Shown: positions 24,697 to 32,818 of the stretch, in pieces
How the letters are laid out: each line of letters starts with the position of its first letter
How positions within the stretch are numbered: position 1 is the stretch's first letter
The notes under the pieces: model-generated
What the model was told of the DNA's origin: nothing
Databases searched by the model: none
The model's input: only the letters and a program-made list of their open reading frames with translations
NCBI RefSeq assembly: GCF_003047295.1
Contig: NZ_PZYZ01000012.1
Location: forward strand, 1-62,025
Length of the DNA: 62,025 nt
From: Nocardioides sediminis
GTDB lineage: Bacteria > Actinomycetota > Actinomycetes > Propionibacteriales > Nocardioidaceae
Reading direction: 5' to 3'
Made by a program: the position numbers and the translations under genes

Positions 24697-26228
24697 ACAC
24701 CCCACGACGTTCTCCGCTGCGCTCCGAACGCCGCGGGGACCCCGAAAAGCCGACCGGCACCTTCGTCGGGATGCCGGCGTTCCCCACGGCCGCCCGCGAG
24801 GCACTGGCCGACACCCAGCTGCGCCACAACCTCGCCCACGCCACCGGGACCATCCGGGCCAAGCGCGCCCGGGTCGTCGGGGAGGTCGAGGGCTGGGAGG
24901 ACCTGCGGGTCAGCGGCGCCGCGGTCAAGGAGGCCGCGCTCCGCGACCTCGCCACCCACCTCGAGACGCTCGAGGCCTCGCTGACCAAGCAGGGCGCGAC
25001 GGTGCACTGGGCCCGCGACGCGACCGAGGCGTGCGCGATCGTCGCCCGCATCACCCGCGACCACGGCGCCGACGAGGTCGTCAAGGTCAAGTCGATGGCC
25101 ACCATGGAGATCGGCCTCAACGAGGCCCTCGAGGCCGAGGGGATCCTCGCCTGGGAGACCGACCTCGCGGAGCTCATCGTGCAGCTCGGCGACGACCTGC
25201 CTTCGCACATCCTGGTGCCGGCGATCCACCGCAACCGGGCGGAGATCCGCGAGATCTTCCTGCGCCGGATGGCCGACGTGGGCCGGCCCGCCCCCGACGA
25301 CCTGACCGACGAGCCCGCCGTGCTGGCGGGCGCCGCCCGCGCCCACCTGCGGGAGAAGTTCCTGCGCGCCAAGGTCGCGGTCTCCGGCGCCAACTTCGCC
25401 GTCGCCGACACCGGCACGCTGGTCGTCGTCGAGTCCGAGGGCAACGGCCGGATGTGCCTGACCCTGCCCGAGGTGCTGGTCAGCGTCGTGGGCATCGAGA
25501 AGGTCGTGCCCTCCTGGCCCGACCTCGACCCGCTGCTGCGGCTGCTGCCGCGGTCGTCGACGGGCGAGCGGATGAACCCCTACACCTCCACCTGGAGCGG
25601 CGTCACGCCCGGCGACGGGCCCCAGGAGGTGCACGTCGTGCTGCTCGACAACGGCCGCACCCGCGCCCTCGCCGACGACGTCGGCCGGCAGGCGCTGCGC
25701 TGCATCCGCTGCTCGGCCTGCCTCAACGTCTGCCCCGTCTACGAGCGGGTGGGCGGCCACGCCTACGGGTCGGTCTACCCCGGCCCGATCGGCGCGATCC
25801 TCAACCCGCTGCTCAACGGCGTGTCCGACGAGCAGACCGCGTCGCTGCCCTACGCCTCGTCGCTGTGCGGCGCCTGCTTCGAGGTGTGCCCGGTGCGCAT
25901 CGACATCCCCTCGGTCCTGGTCGACCAGCGCGCCGCCGTCGTCGACAGCCACCGGGGCGACACCGTGCCCAAGGCGGAGGCCCTCGCCATGAGGGCGGCC
26001 GCCTGGGCGTTCTCCGACGCCCGCCGGCTGGCGTGGGCGGAGAAGGCGTCCGGCCTCGGCGGCCGCGTGCTCGACCGCTTCGGTCGTACGACGCTCCCGG
26101 GCGGCCGGCGCGCCGCCGGACGCCTGCCCGGACCGGCCAGCGGCTGGACCTCGGCCCGCGACCTGCCCGCCCCGCCGCCGGAGTCCTTCCGGGCCTGGTG
26201 GAAGCGCACCGACGGAGGACGACGATGA
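24693..26228 (+). CDS. lutB: Lactate utilization iron-sulfur protein LutB
   Basis: The 511-residue protein has a LUD domain in its first 300 residues and two 4Fe-4S motifs: CIRCSACLNVCPVY at about 336 and CGACFEVCPVRI at about 392. This is the standard LutB layout, with a C-terminal extension. It is coupled to lutA by ATGA and to lutC by another ATGA. It should relay electrons in the LutABC L-lactate oxidase complex. Confidence 0.95.
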   Translation: MNTPRRSPLRSERRGDPEKPTGTFVGMPAFPTAAREALADTQLRHNLAHATGTIRAKRARVVGEVEGWEDLRVSGAAVKEAALRDLATHLETLEASLTKQGATVHWARDATEACAIVARITRDHGADEVVKVKSMATMEIGLNEALEAEGILAWETDLAELIVQLGDDLPSHILVPAIHRNRAEIREIFLRRMADVGRPAPDDLTDEPAVLAGAARAHLREKFLRAKVAVSGANFAVADTGTLVVVESEGNGRMCLTLPEVLVSVVGIEKVVPSWPDLDPLLRLLPRSSTGERMNPYTSTWSGVTPGDGPQEVHVVLLDNGRTRALADDVGRQALRCIRCSACLNVCPVYERVGGHAYGSVYPGPIGAILNPLLNGVSDEQTASLPYASSLCGACFEVCPVRIDIPSVLVDQRAAVVDSHRGDTVPKAEALAMRAAAWAFSDARRLAWAEKASGLGGRVLDRFGRTTLPGGRRAAGRLPGPASGWTSARDLPAPPPESFRAWWKRTDGGRR

Positions 26229-26812
26229 CCAGCGCCCGCGACGAGGTCCTGGCAAGGGTCCGCTCCGCCCTCGACGGCGTGGAGCCGGCCGGACCGCTGC
26301 CCGCCCCGCCGACCGTGACCCCGGTCGAGGACCTGGTGGGCCTCTTCGTCGAGCGCGTCGAGGACTACCGCGCGGTCGTCACCCGCTGCGGTCCCGACGA
26401 CCTCGAGGCGACGGTGGCCGCCGCGCTGGCCGGCGGCAGCGCCGTCGTACCCCCCGACCTCGGCATCGACGTGGCCGGCGCGGTCGTCGATGACAACCTG
26501 TCCGCGGTCGAGCTGGACGGCATCGACGCGGTGGTCACCCGGGCCCGGGTCGGGATCGCCGAGACCGGCACGATCGTCCTGGACCACGCGCCCGACCAGG
26601 GCCGTCGGGCGATCAGCCTGGTCCCGGACCTGCACGTGTGCGTGGTGGGCGTCGACCAGGTCGTCGCCGACGTGCCCGACGCCGTGGCGCTGCTCGACCC
26701 GACGCGTCCGCTCACCTGGATCAGCGGGCCGTCCGCCACGAGCGACATCGAGCTCGACCGGGTCGAGGGCGTGCACGGACCCCGGACGCTGCACGTCGTC
26801 GTGGTGGGCTGA
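26225..26812 (+). CDS. lutC: Lactate utilization protein LutC
   Basis: The 195-residue LUD-domain protein ends in GIAETGTIVLDHAP, VPDLHVCVVGVDQVV and GPSATSDIELDRVEGVHGP, all typical of LutC. ATG 26225 overlaps the lutB stop. It is the third subunit of the L-lactate oxidation complex. No lactate permease (LutP) is next to it; uptake may come from elsewhere in the genome. Confidence 0.93.
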   Translation: MTSARDEVLARVRSALDGVEPAGPLPAPPTVTPVEDLVGLFVERVEDYRAVVTRCGPDDLEATVAAALAGGSAVVPPDLGIDVAGAVVDDNLSAVELDGIDAVVTRARVGIAETGTIVLDHAPDQGRRAISLVPDLHVCVVGVDQVVADVPDAVALLDPTRPLTWISGPSATSDIELDRVEGVHGPRTLHVVVVG

Positions 26813-26853
26813 GCGGCCCGCGCGATGAGGGACTTCGCGAGGCAGGAGCGCCG

Positions 26854-27987
26854 GTGACCGCGGAGGCCTGGGACCTGGTGGTCGTCGGTGCCGGGCCCGC
26901 CGGCTCGGCAGCGGGCCTGGGCGCGCTGGCCGAGGACCCGTCGCTGCGGGTGCTGCTGCTCGACCGCAGCGACTTCCCGCGGGACAAGTCCTGCGGCGAC
27001 GGCATCGCGCCCCACGTCCTCGACGCGCTGGCCACGGTCGGCGCCGGCGACGTGGTGGACGGCTGGGCGCCGCTGCGCCACCTCGAGCTCTCGCACGGCG
27101 ACGTGCGCGTCGAGGGCCCGATGGCGCGCCCCGTGCACGTGGTGCCCCGCGAGGTGCTCGACGCCCGTCTCGTGGAGCGCGCCTGCGCCGCGGGCGCCAC
27201 GCTGCGGCGGCACCGGGTGACCTCCGCGGCCGACCCGCTGCTCGCGGGGGCGGGGGTCGTGGTCGGCGCGGACGGCGCCTACTCGGTCCTGCGCCAGCAC
27301 CTGCTGGGTCGCCGGGCGCACCCCCGCGCGATCGCGATCCGCGGCTACGCGCCCACCACGCCGGGCCTGCGGGGACGCCAGGTGATCCGGTACGGCGACC
27401 GGCACCAGCCGTCGTACGCCTGGGCCTTCGACCGCGGCGACGGGCTCGCCAACGTCGGCTACGGCGAGCTCCTGCCCGGCGACGGGGAGGGCCGCGAGCA
27501 GCCCAGCCGGCGGCTGCTGCTCGAGCAGCTCGAGGCGCTCGTCCCCGGCGCGGCCGCCACCGGCACCGGGTGGCGCGGCCACCACCTGCCGCTCAGCACG
27601 TGGCGCTGGGAGCAGCCCGACGGTCGCGTCCTGCTCGCCGGCGACGCGGCCGGGCTGGTCAACCCGATGACGGGGGAGGGGATCTACTACGCCGTGGCGA
27701 CCGGGATCATCGCGGGCCGGACCGCCGCCCGGACCCTGGCCGCCGGGCGGCCGCACGACGCGGGCGCGGCGCACCGCCACGACGTGCGCCGGCTGCTGGC
27801 CCGGCACCTGCGCCACACGTGGCTGGCCTCGCGGCTGTCCCGGTCGCCGGCCGTGGTCGACGCGGGCATCCGGGCCGCCGGGCGCGACCGGCACGTGTTC
27901 GACACGCTCGTCGAGCTGGGGCTGGGCGACGGGCTGATCGGACCGCGCCTCGCCGGCAGGCTGCTGGACGGCCTCGTACGCCGCTGA
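26854..27987 (+). CDS. Geranylgeranyl reductase-family flavoprotein
   Basis: The 377-residue protein has GxGxxG (VVVGAGPAGSAAGLGA), the substrate-loop motif DFPRDKSCGDGIAPHVLDAL and the second FAD motif LLAGDAAGLVNPMTGEGIYYAVATG, as in actinobacterial geranylgeranyl/menaquinone reductases such as MenJ. It probably saturates an isoprenoid double bond, perhaps in menaquinone. The start is GTG 26854 after AGGAG. It follows lutC by 41 bp and may share the transcript. A link to lactate oxidation through menaquinone is inference. It is distinct from the FAD enzyme in the PKS operon. Confidence 0.87.
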   Translation: MTAEAWDLVVVGAGPAGSAAGLGALAEDPSLRVLLLDRSDFPRDKSCGDGIAPHVLDALATVGAGDVVDGWAPLRHLELSHGDVRVEGPMARPVHVVPREVLDARLVERACAAGATLRRHRVTSAADPLLAGAGVVVGADGAYSVLRQHLLGRRAHPRAIAIRGYAPTTPGLRGRQVIRYGDRHQPSYAWAFDRGDGLANVGYGELLPGDGEGREQPSRRLLLEQLEALVPGAAATGTGWRGHHLPLSTWRWEQPDGRVLLAGDAAGLVNPMTGEGIYYAVATGIIAGRTAARTLAAGRPHDAGAAHRHDVRRLLARHLRHTWLASRLSRSPAVVDAGIRAAGRDRHVFDTLVELGLGDGLIGPRLAGRLLDGLVRR

Positions 27988-27993
27988 CCGGCG

Positions 27994-28335
27994 TCAGGGC
28001 AGCGACGCACAGGCGACGCACCGGCGCGCGGTGGGCCTCGCCTCGAGCCGCGCGGCCGGGATGGGCTCGCCGCACCGCTCACAGGTGCCGTACGTCCCGT
28101 CGTCGAGCCGCGCGACGGCCCGGTCGACCTCGGCGAGGTGCTCGCGCGCCTGGGCGACCAGCGCGCCGATCTGCGAGCGCTCGAAGGCGATGGTGGCGCC
28201 CTCCGGGTCGTGCTCGTCGTCGGCGTTGGTGTCCAGCGAGGCCGCCACCACGGCGTCGTAGTCGCCGGTGAGGGCCGCCAGCCGCTCGAGCACCCGCGCT
28301 CGTTCGGCGTCCAGCAGTGCCCGGGCCCCGTCCAC
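27994..28335 (-). CDS. TraR/DksA-type zinc-finger protein
   Basis: The 113-residue protein is a helical coiled-coil followed by the DksA/TraR zinc finger (YGTCERCGEPIPAARLEARPTARRCVACA): four cysteines with two CxxC pairs. In other bacteria such proteins bind the RNA polymerase secondary channel and alter initiation. The start is GTG 28335 by frame and domain length; no strong site is visible. It lies 6 bp from the convergent flavoprotein gene. Confidence 0.88.
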   Translation of the reverse strand: MDGARALLDAERARVLERLAALTGDYDAVVAASLDTNADDEHDPEGATIAFERSQIGALVAQAREHLAEVDRAVARLDDGTYGTCERCGEPIPAARLEARPTARRCVACASLP

Positions 28336-28386
28336 CCCGGCATGCTGCCACGCAGGTCCGGCCCGCGACAGGACAGGATGGGGTCC

Positions 28387-28677
28387 ATGAGCGCCTACTG
28401 GGTCACCACCTACAAGGAGATCACCGACGAGGCCAAGGTCGCGGCGTACGCCGAGCTGGCCGGGCCCGCCCTGCGGGCGGCGGGTGGCACGTTCGTCGCC
28501 CGCGGCCTGCCGGAGCAGACCTACGAGGCAGGCCAGGCCACCCGCACCGTGGTCATCGTCTTCGACTCCGTCGACGCCGCCCGGGCCGCGCACGACAGCC
28601 CGGACTACCGGGAGGCGCTGGCCGCGCTCGACGGCGGCGCGGTCCGCGACATGCGCATCATCCCCGGCGCGGAGTAG
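28387..28677 (+). CDS. DUF1330 protein
   Basis: The 96-residue protein has the ferredoxin-like DUF1330 pattern: AYWVTTYKEITDEAKVAAYAELAGPALRAAGGTFVARG, then VIVFDSVDAARAAHDSPDYREAL. The function is unknown. ATG 28378 is an alternative start three codons earlier with GGACAGG next to it. It is divergent from the DksA-like gene. Confidence 0.87.
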   Translation: MSAYWVTTYKEITDEAKVAAYAELAGPALRAAGGTFVARGLPEQTYEAGQATRTVVIVFDSVDAARAAHDSPDYREALAALDGGAVRDMRIIPGAE

Positions 28678-28849
28678 CCGGACCGCGCGTCGCCCGGTGA
28701 CGGTCCCGGGATTCTCCGGCGCGATCCCACCGTCGACGGCTCGCGTCCGCCATGATCGGGTCCAGGGCGGTGCGTCCGGGCGGTGAAGGGTCTCGGGACG
28801 ACCGGACGTCGCTGCCAGGTGTGAGCCCCCCGGACGTCCTGGAGACCCG

Positions 28850-29677
28850 ATGACCAAGCACGACGTGACCCCGCCGCAGCAGCCCGCCCGCCGGTTCACC
28901 GTCGCGGCCGACGGCACCACGAAAGGCGACGACGGCGCCTCCGGCGGGCTCGCCGCCTCCCTGAGGTATGCCTGCCGGGTGGCCGGCCAGCTCGAGTTCC
29001 TCACCGGGGCCGGCGACCTCGAGTGGGTCAGCACGGTCAGCAGCACCACCGTGACCGCCCGGGTGGGCTGGACCCTGGCTCGCGAGGTGACGTTGTCGGC
29101 CGAGGTGGAGGCGGGGGAGCCCCGCGCTTCCAAGGAGTTCACCGTCGTCGGCGGCGCCGACGTGCACGCGGCGCTGGGGCACTGCATGCAGCGCGTGCGC
29201 CAGCTCCTCGGGACCCACTGGAGCGCGGTGATCACCGGCGACAAGCGGGTCGTCGGGGCGGCCGTGCCCCAGTCCGGCAGCGGCGTCCTGGACTCGATGG
29301 CCGCGCTCCCGGAGGTGGGGGTGCGGGCGCTGGCCGTCCTGGGCGCGCTCGAGGAGCGCTACCGCGAGACCTGCGTGCTGCTCGACTACCAGCGCGGCAC
29401 GATGCTGGTCGCCGCCATCGGCGACCACGCCCTCTACGCCTTCGCCGACAAGCTGGACGCCCGGGTCGTCTCCGAGGTCGTCGACGAGGTGCGCGCGATC
29501 CTCGTCCCCGCCCAGGTCGCCGACGCGGACACCATCGCGACCGGCCAGGAGGCGATCGACCCGGTCGAGCCGGTCGAGACGCCGCCGGTCGCAGCCCCCG
29601 TCCCGGTCCAACCGGCGGGCATGCGGTTCCGCGCCGCCCAGCCACGTACATCGCGCTGGGGTCGGCGCCGCGACTGA
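28850..29677 (+). CDS. Hypothetical protein with possible roadblock-like C-terminal part
   Basis: The 275-residue soluble protein has no signal peptide. The second half (about 145-230; VGVRALAVLGALEERYRETCVLLDYQRGTMLVAAIGDHALYAFA) looks like an alternating sheet/helix domain, faintly like roadblock/LC7 proteins. A Pro/Val tail rich in EPVE and PVAAPVPV repeats ends it. GGAG precedes ATG 28850. The upstream 170 bp repeats CCGGACGTC twice. I recognise no family. Confidence 0.7.
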   Translation: MTKHDVTPPQQPARRFTVAADGTTKGDDGASGGLAASLRYACRVAGQLEFLTGAGDLEWVSTVSSTTVTARVGWTLAREVTLSAEVEAGEPRASKEFTVVGGADVHAALGHCMQRVRQLLGTHWSAVITGDKRVVGAAVPQSGSGVLDSMAALPEVGVRALAVLGALEERYRETCVLLDYQRGTMLVAAIGDHALYAFADKLDARVVSEVVDEVRAILVPAQVADADTIATGQEAIDPVEPVETPPVAAPVPVQPAGMRFRAAQPRTSRWGRRRD

Positions 29678-29745
29678 GCGTCTTCTGGCTACCGTGACCA
29701 CGACACCGGGACCACCCGGGCGACCGGCACCAACGGGAGGGCGAC

Positions 29746-30642
29746 ATGGGCGCAGGCCACTCCCACGGCCACGCCGGTGAGCGGCACCGGTGGCGGCTGG
29801 CCGTCGCCTTCGGCCTGGTCGCCGCCTTCTTCGGGGTCGAGCTCGTCGCCGGCCTCGTCTCGGGGTCGCTCGCGCTCCTCTCCGACGCCGGGCACATGGC
29901 CGCCGACGTGGTGGCCCTCGGCGCCGCCCTGGTCGCCACCCGGGTGGCGTCGCGGCCCGACACGACCGGGCGGCGCACCTACGGCTCCTACCGGGCGGAG
30001 GTCTTCGCCTCCGGCCTCGCGGTGCTCCTCATGCTCGGCGTCTCGGCGTACGTCGTCCTTGAGGCGCTCGGACGCCGGGGCACGGACGTGGGGATCGCCG
30101 CCACCCCGATGCTGGTGGTCGGCGTGCTCGGGCTTGTCGTCAACCTCGTCGCGCTGGTGCTCCTGCGCGGGGGTGCCGGGGAGTCGCTGAACGTCCGGGG
30201 CGCCTACCTCGAGGTGGTCGCCGACACCCTCGGCTCGGTGGGCGTGCTGGTCGCCGGCTGGCTGGTCGCCACCACCGGCGACGGCGTCTGGGACACCGTC
30301 GTGGCGCTGGCGATCGGCGTCTTCGTCGCCGTCCGGGCGGTGCTGCTCGGCCGCCAGGTCCTCGCCGTGCTCGGCCAGCACGTGCCGGCCGGCATGGAGG
30401 TCGACGACGTCGTCGCCGACCTCGCGGCGCTGGACGGCGTGGCCGACGTCCACGACGTGCACGTGTGGACGCTGACGTCGGGGATGCTCGTCGCCACCGC
30501 GCACCTCGTCGCCGAGGAGGGGCGGACGCAGCGGGTGCTCGACGAGGCACGCGAGCTGCTCCGGCGCGACCACGCCATCGCCCACGCGACCCTGCAGGTC
30601 GAGTCGCAGGCCTCGCGGGAGTGCCACGAGCTCGACTGGTGA
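29746..30642 (+). CDS. Cation diffusion facilitator (CDF) metal exporter
   Basis: The 298-residue protein has six helices, an N-terminal HSHGH metal-binding patch and a C-terminal ferredoxin-like domain (DGVADVHDVHVWTLTSGM). TM2 has the usual motif SDAGHMAADV. In TM5 the expected His is replaced: Glu156 takes the position in GAYLEVVADTLGSVGV, with Asp160 kept. Most zinc exporters have HxxxD there, so the metal range may differ. GGGAGGG precedes ATG 29746. It probably exports divalent cations such as Zn or Cd using protons. Confidence 0.92.
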   Translation: MGAGHSHGHAGERHRWRLAVAFGLVAAFFGVELVAGLVSGSLALLSDAGHMAADVVALGAALVATRVASRPDTTGRRTYGSYRAEVFASGLAVLLMLGVSAYVVLEALGRRGTDVGIAATPMLVVGVLGLVVNLVALVLLRGGAGESLNVRGAYLEVVADTLGSVGVLVAGWLVATTGDGVWDTVVALAIGVFVAVRAVLLGRQVLAVLGQHVPAGMEVDDVVADLAALDGVADVHDVHVWTLTSGMLVATAHLVAEEGRTQRVLDEARELLRRDHAIAHATLQVESQASRECHELDW

Positions 30643-30694
30643 CGCGGGCCCGGCTGGTGAGGCGGACGCTGCGCCCGGGCGGCATGCTGGGGGC

Positions 30695-31096
30695 ATGCGC
30701 TTCACCGAGCACGAGCTGACCGTCGCCCTCACCGCCGCGGCCAAGCCGGTCGCCGCCTCCCGCGGCCGCGGGCTGCGCAAGTCCCGCCAGGACCCCGACG
30801 AGGTGTGGAACGGCCTCAGCGGCTACGAGCGCTACCAGCTCCTCGACGCCCTCGGCGGGCAGCTGCTGCCCGCGCTGGTCGCCCTGCCCGACGTCGAGGT
30901 CGCCAGCGGCACGCGTCCCACCTTCACCGACGACCAGGTGCTCGCCGCGGTCGAGGAGACGCTGGGGGACGTCCCGGGCGGCCGGGTGCGCCGCAAGGTC
31001 GTCGTCGCCGCGCGCGTGGCCCTGGTGAAGGCGGCCCTCGCCGGGCTGCCGCCGCGCAGCGACCCGGACGCGCTGCAGGTGCCCGACTCGCTCTGA
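30695..31096 (+). CDS. Hypothetical protein
   Basis: The 133-residue protein is soluble and helical. It contains DPDEVWNGLSGYERYQLLDALGGQLLPALVALPDVEV, then a charged region rich in Val/Arg. I do not recognise the family, but codon usage and the GGGG site before ATG 30695 look real. It follows the CDF gene by 52 bp and converges with the next gene 6 bp away. Confidence 0.72.
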   Translation: MRFTEHELTVALTAAAKPVAASRGRGLRKSRQDPDEVWNGLSGYERYQLLDALGGQLLPALVALPDVEVASGTRPTFTDDQVLAAVEETLGDVPGGRVRRKVVVAARVALVKAALAGLPPRSDPDALQVPDSL

Positions 31097-31102
31097 CCCG
31101 GG

Positions 31103-31768
31103 TCAGTCCTCGTCCTCGTCGGGCAGGTGCGGGTCGGCCAGCAGGTACTGCGTGAACCGGCCGTCGTGGGACCGCTCGTGGTGGCGCAGCGGCTCGGGCA
31201 CCATCCGTCCCTCGGCCGCGTCCCAGAAGCCGTCGATCCGCCTGGCCACCGTGCGCGCCACCCGGCCGGGGACGCCCTGGTGGGGGATGTAGGGGTGCGG
31301 TCGCGTCGGGGCCGCCAGCTCGGCGCGGTAGAGCTTCTCGCCCCAGTCGGGGTCGTCGTCGCGGCGCGCGGCCGCGAGGTCCGTCACCAGCTGGCGCTCG
31401 AGCTCGCAGGTCTCGGCGAGCTCGCGGCGTACGTCGCTCCAGATGGACGACCACGGCCGCCGCACGGCGTACGTCGACCCGTAGAGCTTGGCCTTGACCT
31501 GCGACAGCGCGACCTCGAGGCGCCGGCTCTGGACGACGTAGTCGTGGGCCCGCGCCGGGCCGTCGGACAGGTGCGAGCGCGCGGCCGGGACGACGACGGC
31601 GAGGGCCGCGGCGTTGTGCCGGCTGGCGCTGGCCAGGAACGTGTCGATGGCCGGGTACTGGTCGCGCGGGTGCTCCGGATCGGTCGTGGGGCGTGCCACG
31701 GCGGCGAGGTCGAGGCGCTCGACGAGCATCTGGTGGGTGACCCGGAGACCGGGGACGAGCGTGTCCAT
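31103..31768 (-). CDS. Hypothetical helical protein, possibly hemerythrin-like
   Basis: The 221-residue protein has His-rich helices: VTHQMLVERLDL, SRHNAAALAVVVPAARSHL, RAHDYVVQSRRLEVALSQVK. The spacing recalls HHE (hemerythrin-like) four-helix bundles, but I cannot place all the iron ligands. The C-terminal half is charged and ends DPHLPDEDED. GGAG precedes ATG 31768. It is divergent from the GDPD gene. Confidence 0.75.
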   Translation of the reverse strand: MDTLVPGLRVTHQMLVERLDLAAVARPTTDPEHPRDQYPAIDTFLASASRHNAAALAVVVPAARSHLSDGPARAHDYVVQSRRLEVALSQVKAKLYGSTYAVRRPWSSIWSDVRRELAETCELERQLVTDLAAARRDDDPDWGEKLYRAELAAPTRPHPYIPHQGVPGRVARTVARRIDGFWDAAEGRMVPEPLRHHERSHDGRFTQYLLADPHLPDEDED

Positions 31769-31876
31769 CGCTGACTCCCGACGGGCAGGGCCGGACGCAC
31801 TGCCCACCTCCCAGTCTGCGCCTCGTCGGGGGTGCGGACAAGGGCGTCGGTCCATCGGGGCGGCGGCGGGGCGGGC

Positions 31877-32695
31877 ATGATGTCCGCCGTGTCCCGCGCC
31901 CTCACCCTGCTCCTGACGCCGGTCCTCTCCCTCGTGCTCGCGCTGCCCCTCTCTGCCGCCGCTGCTGACGCGGACGCGGGCCGCGACTTCTCGGTGACCG
32001 CCCACCGCGGCGGGCCGACGCGCTCGCTGGGCGAGAACACGATGGCGGCGTTCAAGCACTCCCTCCGCTCGGGCGCGACGGCGCTGGAGACCGACGTGCG
32101 CCGCACCAAGGACGACGAGCTCGTCGTGCTGCACGACAGCGGCGTGGGGCGCACGACCACCTGCACCGGCCCGATCGGCGCCTGGACGCGTCGCCGGCTC
32201 GACCGCCGCTGCGTCGAGCGCACCACCCGCAAGCCCGTCCCGCACGTCGAGGAGCTCCTGGCCTTCGCGGCGGTCCGGGCCGAGCGGGGCAGCCCGTTCT
32301 CGCTGATGCTCGAGCTCAAGGGCAGCAACTGGTCCGTCATCCAGGTCCGGCGGGTGGTCAACCTGGTCAAGGACGCCGGGCTCGTCGAGCTGACCGCGAT
32401 CTCGTCGCTGCGACCGACCGTGCTGGAGCGCGTACGACGCCTCTCCCCGCGGATGGGCAACCAGCTGATCGTGGGCGGCTGGCGCAAGGTGCGGCAGACC
32501 AGGGGGCTCGTCGGCGGCTACAACGTGCCCGCCCGGGTGCTGACCGAGCAGCGGGTGCGTCGGCTGCAGCGGCGCGGCGTCGTCGTCCTCGGCGGCTACG
32601 CGCAGACCCGGTCCGAGTGGCGCCGGCTCTCGCGCGTCGGGGCCGACGGGGTCGTCACCACGGACGTGGCCGGCTACCGCGCCTGGCTGGGCTGA
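31877..32695 (+). CDS. Secreted glycerophosphodiester phosphodiesterase
   Basis: The 272-residue protein has a signal peptide (residues 1 to about 28; ALTLLLTPVLSLVLALPLSAAAA) followed by a GDPD TIM barrel. The catalytic VTAHRGG (His-Arg), ETDVRRTKDDELVVLHD (Glu and Asp metal ligands plus His) and a later LMLELKGSN are visible. It hydrolyses glycerophosphodiesters outside the cell, giving glycerol-3-phosphate and an alcohol. The start could be ATG 31877 or the ATG right after it. Confidence 0.9.
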   Translation: MMSAVSRALTLLLTPVLSLVLALPLSAAAADADAGRDFSVTAHRGGPTRSLGENTMAAFKHSLRSGATALETDVRRTKDDELVVLHDSGVGRTTTCTGPIGAWTRRRLDRRCVERTTRKPVPHVEELLAFAAVRAERGSPFSLMLELKGSNWSVIQVRRVVNLVKDAGLVELTAISSLRPTVLERVRRLSPRMGNQLIVGGWRKVRQTRGLVGGYNVPARVLTEQRVRRLQRRGVVVLGGYAQTRSEWRRLSRVGADGVVTTDVAGYRAWLG

Positions 32696-32818
32696 GGCCG
32701 CGCGCCTGCTCGCGTGGCGCCCGGCTGTCCGGCTGTCCGGCCTTCCTGCTCACCGCCAGCGGCGCCTGCCACCGCCTCACCGCCGAGCCGACGACGCCGG
32801 CCGCCTAGAGTCCGTCCG

